Shown here piece after piece: positions 5,948-9,009 of a stretch of DNA of 9,009 nucleotides (the first letter of the stretch is position 1; each line of letters begins with the position of its first letter). This DNA is from Porphyrobacter sp. Its GTDB lineage: Bacteria; Pseudomonadota; Alphaproteobacteria; Sphingomonadales; Sphingomonadaceae. Both the position numbers and the translations under genes were made by a program. The stretch lies in contig JAKFWB010000128.1 in the NCBI GenBank assembly GCA_021732945.1, positions 1-9,009 on the forward strand, written 5' to 3'. The notes under the pieces were generated by a model that saw only the letters and a program-made list of their open reading frames with translations, did no database searches and was not told the origin of the DNA.

Positions 5948-6021
5948 GTCCCCGCGAAGGCGAGGACCTCAGGCCGCAGGCGCGGCGCCTTGACCGAAAG
6001 AGACCCCCGCCTGCGCGGGGG
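5948..6021. repeat. Paired short hairpin repeats in the ADH-kinase gap
   Basis: The hairpin at 5948-5967 pairs GTCC-x-CGC with GCG-x-GGAC around GAAG. A second at 6004-6021 pairs CCCCCGC with GCGGGGG around CTGC. A weaker 5-bp stem (AGGCG/CGCCT, 5978-5990) lies between them. The first is close to the dispersed GTCCCCGCGAAGGCGGGGAC-type palindrome common in sphingomonads, and the second resembles its GC-rich partner. Together they look like a REP-doublet (BIME-like) that fills most of the 104-bp gap between the ADH and phosphotransferase genes. Confidence 0.65.
5998..6021 (-). terminator. Possible terminator after the ADH gene
   Basis: Read on the minus strand, the perfect 7-bp stem CCCCCGC/GCGGGGG with a 4-base loop begins 15 bases after the ADH stop and is followed by TCTCTTT. 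This would work as a moderate intrinsic terminator. The same bases belong to a dispersed repeat, so termination may be incidental. If it does terminate, the downstream phosphotransferase needs its own promoter or read-through. Confidence 0.4.
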
Positions 6022-6036
6022 ATCACGGCTCAAAAA

Positions 6037-7125
6037 TCAGTCAAACACCACCACCGTGCGGGCCGAATGGCCAGCGCGCATTGTGTTGAAGCCTTCGTTG
6101 ACCTGCTCAAGCGAAATGCGCTCGGCAATGATGGTGTCGAGATCGAGCAACCCGCGCAGGTAGAAATCGACGAGGCGCGGCAGATCGACGGGAAAATGGT
6201 TCATCCCCATGATCGCGCCCATCAGCTTCTTGCCGCTGAGGAGATCGAACGCGCCAAGCCCGACCTTGCAATCGAGCGGCATCATCCCGAGGATCACCGC
6301 CGTGCCGCCGCGCTTGAGGCTGGCAACCGCAAGATCGGCCGAGGCCTGACGGCCCACTGCCTCGATCCCCCAATCGACCCCGCCGCCGCTGATCGCGATG
6401 ATCTGTTTGGCAGCGTCATCAGCCAGCGCATCGACCGTGTGGGTCGCGCCCAGCACTTCAGCGAGAGCGCGCTTCTCAGGCAGCGGATCAGCGGCGATGA
6501 TCTTGCTTGCGCCCGCAATCTTGGCCGCATTGATGACCGCAAGGCCTACCCCGCCGCAACCAACCACAAGCAGGGTTTCGCCCGGCGTCACCTTACAAGC
6601 GTTGAAAATCGTCCCCGCCCCGGTTGTCACCGCGCAGCCGAGCAAGGCGGCGCGATCGAACGGCATGGCCTTGTCGATCGCGACGCAGGCGTGTTCGTGG
6701 ATCAGCATCTGTTCGGACAGGGCCGACAGGTTGAGCATCTGGTTGACGGGCGAGCCATCGGTGAACGCAATGCGCGCAGCCTCGCCCTTGGCGCGGCGCG
6801 TATCGGCTCCCATGCACAGCGCCATCCGTCCGGTCACGCAGAATTCGCAGTGGCCGCAGAAGGCCGAGAGGCAGGAGACGACATGGTCGCCCGGCTTCAC
6901 CGTACGAACTTCCGAACCCACCGCGCGCACCACGCCTGCCGCCTCATGCCCCGGGATCGCCGGGAGCGCGTGGGGGTAATGCCCATCAATGAAGTGCAGA
7001 TCCGAATGGCACAGGCCGCAGGCCTTGGTGTCGATCAGCACCTCATGCGGGCCGGGTTCGGCATAGGTCACCTCGGCAATGCGAAGGCCTTGGCCGGGTG
7101 TTTCAAGTATCGCGGCTTTAGGCAA
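6037..7125 (-). CDS. Zn-dependent alcohol dehydrogenase (class III-like MDR family)
   Basis: This 362-aa protein is a medium-chain, zinc-containing alcohol dehydrogenase. The catalytic zinc ligands are Cys39 (CGLCHSD), His60-Glu61 (GHE) and Cys164 (LLGCAVTTG). The structural zinc lobe has Cys90, Cys93, Cys96 and Cys104. The Rossmann motif is GCGGVG (189-194), and Asp213 at the end of the next strand (IIAADP) argues for NAD rather than NADP. It should be cytoplasmic and oxidise an alcohol to an aldehyde or ketone, or the reverse; the substrate is unknown. I place the start at a TTG (7125) because AGGGAG lies 8 bases upstream and MPKAAILETPG is the expected family N-terminus. The in-frame ATG at 7152 lies inside a repeat element and upstream of that ribosome-binding site. 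The gene lies between an acyl-CoA dehydrogenase and its likely partner kinase, which suggests a hydroxyacid or alcohol catabolic context. Confidence 0.93.
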   Translation of the reverse strand: MPKAAILETPGQGLRIAEVTYAEPGPHEVLIDTKACGLCHSDLHFIDGHYPHALPAIPGHEAAGVVRAVGSEVRTVKPGDHVVSCLSAFCGHCEFCVTGRMALCMGADTRRAKGEAARIAFTDGSPVNQMLNLSALSEQMLIHEHACVAIDKAMPFDRAALLGCAVTTGAGTIFNACKVTPGETLLVVGCGGVGLAVINAAKIAGASKIIAADPLPEKRALAEVLGATHTVDALADDAAKQIIAISGGGVDWGIEAVGRQASADLAVASLKRGGTAVILGMMPLDCKVGLGAFDLLSGKKLMGAIMGMNHFPVDLPRLVDFYLRGLLDLDTIIAERISLEQVNEGFNTMRAGHSARTVVVFD

Positions 7126-7133
7126 AAGGTGTT

Positions 7134-7139
7134 CTCCCT
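7134..7139 (-). promoter_or_regulatory. Ribosome-binding site that fixes the ADH TTG start
   Basis: On the minus strand AGGGAG lies 8 bases before the TTG at 7125. It falls inside the coding part of the longer frame that begins at the ATG at 7152, and this decides in favour of the TTG. Only four bases separate it from the edge of the four-hairpin repeat (7144). Confidence 0.75.
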
Positions 7140-7143
7140 GTTT

Positions 7144-7270
7144 CCCCCTCATCTTCAGAGGAGGGGTAACGAGACTTGGCGGCTTTGCCGCCTAGTCGCA
7201 GTGGGGTGGTGCGGCGGCGTTCGCTGCGCTCGCCACCACCCCCCGACCCCCTCCTCTGAAGAGGAGGGGG
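7144..7270. repeat. Composite four-hairpin intergenic element with matching terminal palindromes
   Basis: Four hairpins lie in tandem. The first is 7145-7166 (CCCCTC/GAGGGG with an extended stem, loop TTCA). The second is 7173-7197 (GGCGGC-TTT-GCCGCC, extended by GACT/AGTC). The third is 7203-7242 (GGGGTGGTG/CACCACCCC). The fourth is 7247-7270, a perfect 11-bp stem (CCCCCTCCTCT/AGAGGAGGGGG) with a 2-base centre. The first and last share the CTTCAGAGGAGGGG motif, one in each orientation, so the unit has inverted-repeat-like ends. I recall similar elements between genes in Erythrobacteraceae. No coding capacity is seen. It fills the gap between the ACAD stop and the ADH ribosome-binding site, so any ACAD-ADH cotranscript would carry all four structures. 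Confidence 0.75.
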
Positions 7271-7293
7271 AGACCAGATTCAACGCGCCCAAC

Positions 7294-8631
7294 TCAACGG
7301 GCAACACCCATGTCGCCCGAGCTGAAGCCCGGCCCATCATTGGCTGCGCGCCCATGATCGCCGCGCAGCGCGTTGGCGGTCGGTCCGGGACGCGGGGCGT
7401 GCTTGGAAAACTCGATATGAGCAATCGAGCGGGCATGGACTTCATCCGGCCCATCGGCCAGCCGCAGGGTGCGCTGATTGGCGTAAGAGCGAGCGAGACC
7501 GAAATCGTCCGACACGCCGCCGCCGCCATGGGCTTGGATCGCATCGTCGATGATCCGCAGCGCCATGTTGGGGGCCTGCACCTTGATCATCGCGATTTCC
7601 TGCTTGGCCGCCTTGTTGCCGACCTTGTCCATCATGTCAGCTGCCTTGAGGCAGAGCAGACGGGTCATGTCGATATCGATGCGGGCGCGCGCCACGCGCT
7701 CTTCCCACACCGAGTGCTTGTAGACCGGCTTGCCGAAAGCTTCGCGTTCCTGAAGGCGACGGCACATCTTTTCCAGAGCCTCTTCGGCGGCACCGATGGT
7801 GCGCATGCAGTGGTGGATGCGGCCCGGCCCGAGGCGGCCTTGCGCGATTTCGAACCCGCGCCCTTCGCCAAGCAGGATGTTCTCCGCCGGGACGCGGACG
7901 TTGACCATCTCGACTTCCATGTGGCCGTGCGGTGCGTCGTCATAGCCGAACACCGGCAGGTGGCGCAGGATGTTCACGCCGGGGGTGTGGATCGGCATCA
8001 GGATCTGCGATTGCTGCGCGTGGCGCTGCGCGTCGGGATTGGTCTTGCCCATCACGATCGCGATCTTGCAACGCGGATCGCCAAGGCCCGAAGACCACCA
8101 CTTGCGGCCGTTGATGACGTAATGATCGCCGTCCCGTTCAATCCGGGTCTCGATATTGGTGGCATCGGAAGAGGCGGTGTTCGGCTCGGTCATCAGGAAG
8201 GCCGAGCGGATTTCGCCGTTCATCAGCGGACGCAGCCACGCCTCCTTGTGTTCGCGGGTGCCATAACGGACGAACACTTCCATATTGCCGGTATCGGGCG
8301 CGGAGCAGTTGAACACTTCGCTCGCCCAACCAATGCGGCCCATCTCCTCGGCGCACATGGCGTATTCGAGGTTGGTGAGGCCGGGGCCTTCGAATTCGAA
8401 GGTATCGTCGACGTGGTGGTGGCTGTCGTTGCGCGGCGGCATGAACAGGTTCCAGATGCCCGCCGCTTTGGCCTTGGCCTTGGTTTCCTCGACAATGGGA
8501 AGCACCTTCCAGCGCTCGCCTTCATGCTCCTGTTGGTTATACACCGCCATGTTGGGGCGCACATGCGCTTCGATGAAATCGCGCACACGGCCCGACCAAT
8601 AGAGCTGACGCTCGGTGGGTTCGAAATCCAT
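7294..8631 (-). CDS. Acyl-CoA dehydrogenase, ACAD10/11-like
   Basis: This 445-aa FAD enzyme has the acyl-CoA dehydrogenase layout: an N-terminal helical domain (1-140), a beta domain beginning at [18 protein letters not shown] (143-160) with [11 protein letters not shown] (177-187), and a C-terminal helical domain containing [11 protein letters not shown] (296-306), [11 protein letters not shown] (366-376) and [13 protein letters not shown] (387-399). The DGPDEVH ending is typical of the ACAD10/11 branch. By hand alignment, Asp393 sits where medium-chain ACADs carry the catalytic Glu. Family members introduce an alpha-beta double bond into acyl-CoAs. ACAD11-type and LvaC enzymes instead process 4-phosphoacyl-CoAs made by a partner kinase, and such a kinase is encoded two genes downstream. 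AGAGGA lies 7 bases before the chosen ATG; the frame runs further upstream without one. The tail after about residue 412 is a Gly/Ala/Arg-rich stretch of about 33 residues that does not look like the core family. Confidence 0.93.
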   Translation of the reverse strand: MDFEPTERQLYWSGRVRDFIEAHVRPNMAVYNQQEHEGERWKVLPIVEETKAKAKAAGIWNLFMPPRNDSHHHVDDTFEFEGPGLTNLEYAMCAEEMGRIGWASEVFNCSAPDTGNMEVFVRYGTREHKEAWLRPLMNGEIRSAFLMTEPNTASSDATNIETRIERDGDHYVINGRKWWSSGLGDPRCKIAIVMGKTNPDAQRHAQQSQILMPIHTPGVNILRHLPVFGYDDAPHGHMEVEMVNVRVPAENILLGEGRGFEIAQGRLGPGRIHHCMRTIGAAEEALEKMCRRLQEREAFGKPVYKHSVWEERVARARIDIDMTRLLCLKAADMMDKVGNKAAKQEIAMIKVQAPNMALRIIDDAIQAHGGGGVSDDFGLARSYANQRTLRLADGPDEVHARSIAHIEFSKHAPRPGPTANALRGDHGRAANDGPGFSSGDMGVAR

Positions 8632-8716
8632 GGGGTGTTCCTCTCTCGTCCTTAAATGTTCGTCGATTCTGCGAGCGACCGTGGCAGAGCCTCGTGCGCC
8701 CGCCAAGCTCTCATTT

Positions 8717-8745
8717 GTGCAGTCCTAGATCCCGATTGACTGCAC
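8717..8745. promoter_or_regulatory. Perfect 8-bp inverted repeat spanning the transporter stop
   Basis: GTGCAGTC (8717-8724) and GACTGCAC (8738-8745) are exact inverse copies separated by 13 bases that include the transporter stop codon. It lies about 85 bp upstream of the ACAD start. On the minus strand it is followed by AAATGAG, not a T-run, so it is a poor intrinsic terminator. A regulator-binding site controlling the ACAD gene or an mRNA 3'-end hairpin is possible. I saw no convincing -35/-10 pair in the 93-bp gap. Confidence 0.35.
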
Positions 8746-9009
8746 TTCGGGATCGGCGCGGGCGGCGTCACCGGGCGCATCGGGCTGCGCGCCTGCGCGG
8801 CGTTCTGTGAGCCGGATGAGCCGCTCCCCATGCTCGTCGCGGCTGATCGGGAACCGCCCCAGCCAAAAGGCCGCAATTACGCCAAGCACGGTGATCGCCG
8901 CGCCGAAATAGACAATGATCGCGGTGATCACCTCCTGCGGCACCGTTCCGGGCAAGGCATCGGGCTGGAGCCCGGAGGCCGAGATAATCAGCCCGGTGGC
9001 AAAAATGCC
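8725..9009 (-). CDS. MFS-type (GPH/MFS_2-like) transporter, C-terminal end (cut by window edge)
   Basis: The frame enters from the window edge and runs 94 residues to a TAG at 8727-8725. It shows two hydrophobic segments: the end of one span (GIFATGLIISASGL, 1-14) and a full span (VITAIIVYFGAAITVLGVIA, 27-46). A cytoplasmic tail then begins RFPISRDEHGERLIRLTERR. The span-span-(Y/F)-P-x-(S/T)-x-x-x-H-x-x-x-x-x-x-L pattern is what I expect at the C-terminus of glycoside-pentoside-hexuronide-type symporters, but with only the last two helices visible the subfamily is tentative. A TTG at 8955 in this frame is not the start, because the frame is open and membrane-like upstream of it. The ACAD gene begins 93 bp downstream on the same strand, so cotranscription is possible. 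A transported substrate that feeds the ACAD-ADH-kinase set would be consistent but is unproven. Confidence 0.62.
   Translation of the reverse strand, partial: GIFATGLIISASGLQPDALPGTVPQEVITAIIVYFGAAITVLGVIAAFWLGRFPISRDEHGERLIRLTERRAGAQPDAPGDAARADPEVQSIGI

Noticed and set aside
7144..7270. CRISPR-like array in the repeat between ACAD and ADH
   Set aside because: There are only inverted palindromes of differing sequence, with no regularly spaced direct repeats or spacers.
5944..8655. A 903-codon open frame on the plus strand across the ADH and ACAD genes
   Set aside because: It is antisense to two strongly supported genes, its translation is rich in Arg/His/Ala/Gly with no domain I recognise, and it is the usual mirror of GC-rich codon use.
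8632..8706. A 25-residue N-terminal extension of the ACAD
   Set aside because: AGAGGA sits 7 bases before the ATG at 8631, and the extension does not look like the family N-terminus.
1..9009. Prophage, integrative element or genomic island
   Set aside because: No integrase, transposase, phage gene, tRNA or attachment-like direct repeat is visible, and the genes are ordinary metabolic and envelope functions of even composition.

Overview
The window looks like a GC-rich alphaproteobacterial chromosome segment, most likely from the Sphingomonadales (Erythrobacteraceae-like). This rests on overall composition, the protein families and, above all, intergenic palindromes of kinds I recall from sphingomonad genomes (a TTCGACAAGCTCAGG-type inverted repeat, a CCCCGCGAAGGCG-type hairpin, and a CTTCAGAGGAGGGG-type composite element). 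No database was consulted.

Layout. 1-594 (minus): N-terminal part of a secreted S41 peptidase lipoprotein, cut by the window edge. 845-1714 (plus): a two-gene unit of a PEBP/YbhB-like protein and a stand-alone SWIB-domain protein, closed by a good hairpin terminator. 1812-2257 (minus): a DoxX-like membrane protein (GTG start) whose start overlaps the stop of a 24-codon remnant of a DUF985/cupin_5 gene. 2312-3610 (plus): an exported M19 dipeptidase whose stop abuts the stop of the next, convergent gene. 3611-8631 (minus): a co-directional run, in transcription order acyl-CoA dehydrogenase, Zn-alcohol dehydrogenase, APH-like phosphotransferase, dapD and a 50-aa single-pass membrane protein. 8725-9009 (minus): the C-terminal end of an MFS-type transporter.

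How the genes may work together. The ACAD and the APH-like kinase are the two halves that animals fuse in ACAD10/ACAD11 and that Pseudomonas encodes separately (LvaC/LvaA) to break down 4-hydroxyacyl-CoAs through a phosphorylated intermediate. Here they flank an NAD-type Zn-alcohol dehydrogenase, so a small hydroxyacid or lipid catabolic set is a reasonable inference. dapD belongs to lysine/diaminopimelate synthesis and is probably a neighbour only. Each of the three gaps ACAD-ADH, ADH-kinase and kinase-dapD holds a different palindromic repeat, so those genes may not form one simple polycistron.

The window is mostly an ordinary chromosomal region. The best leads are the split ACAD10/11-type module, the cupin_5 remnant coupled to doxX, and the four-hairpin element directly in front of the ADH ribosome-binding site. 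I see no tRNA, rRNA, CRISPR array, transposase gene or phage gene. No stretch over 300 bases lacks a gene.
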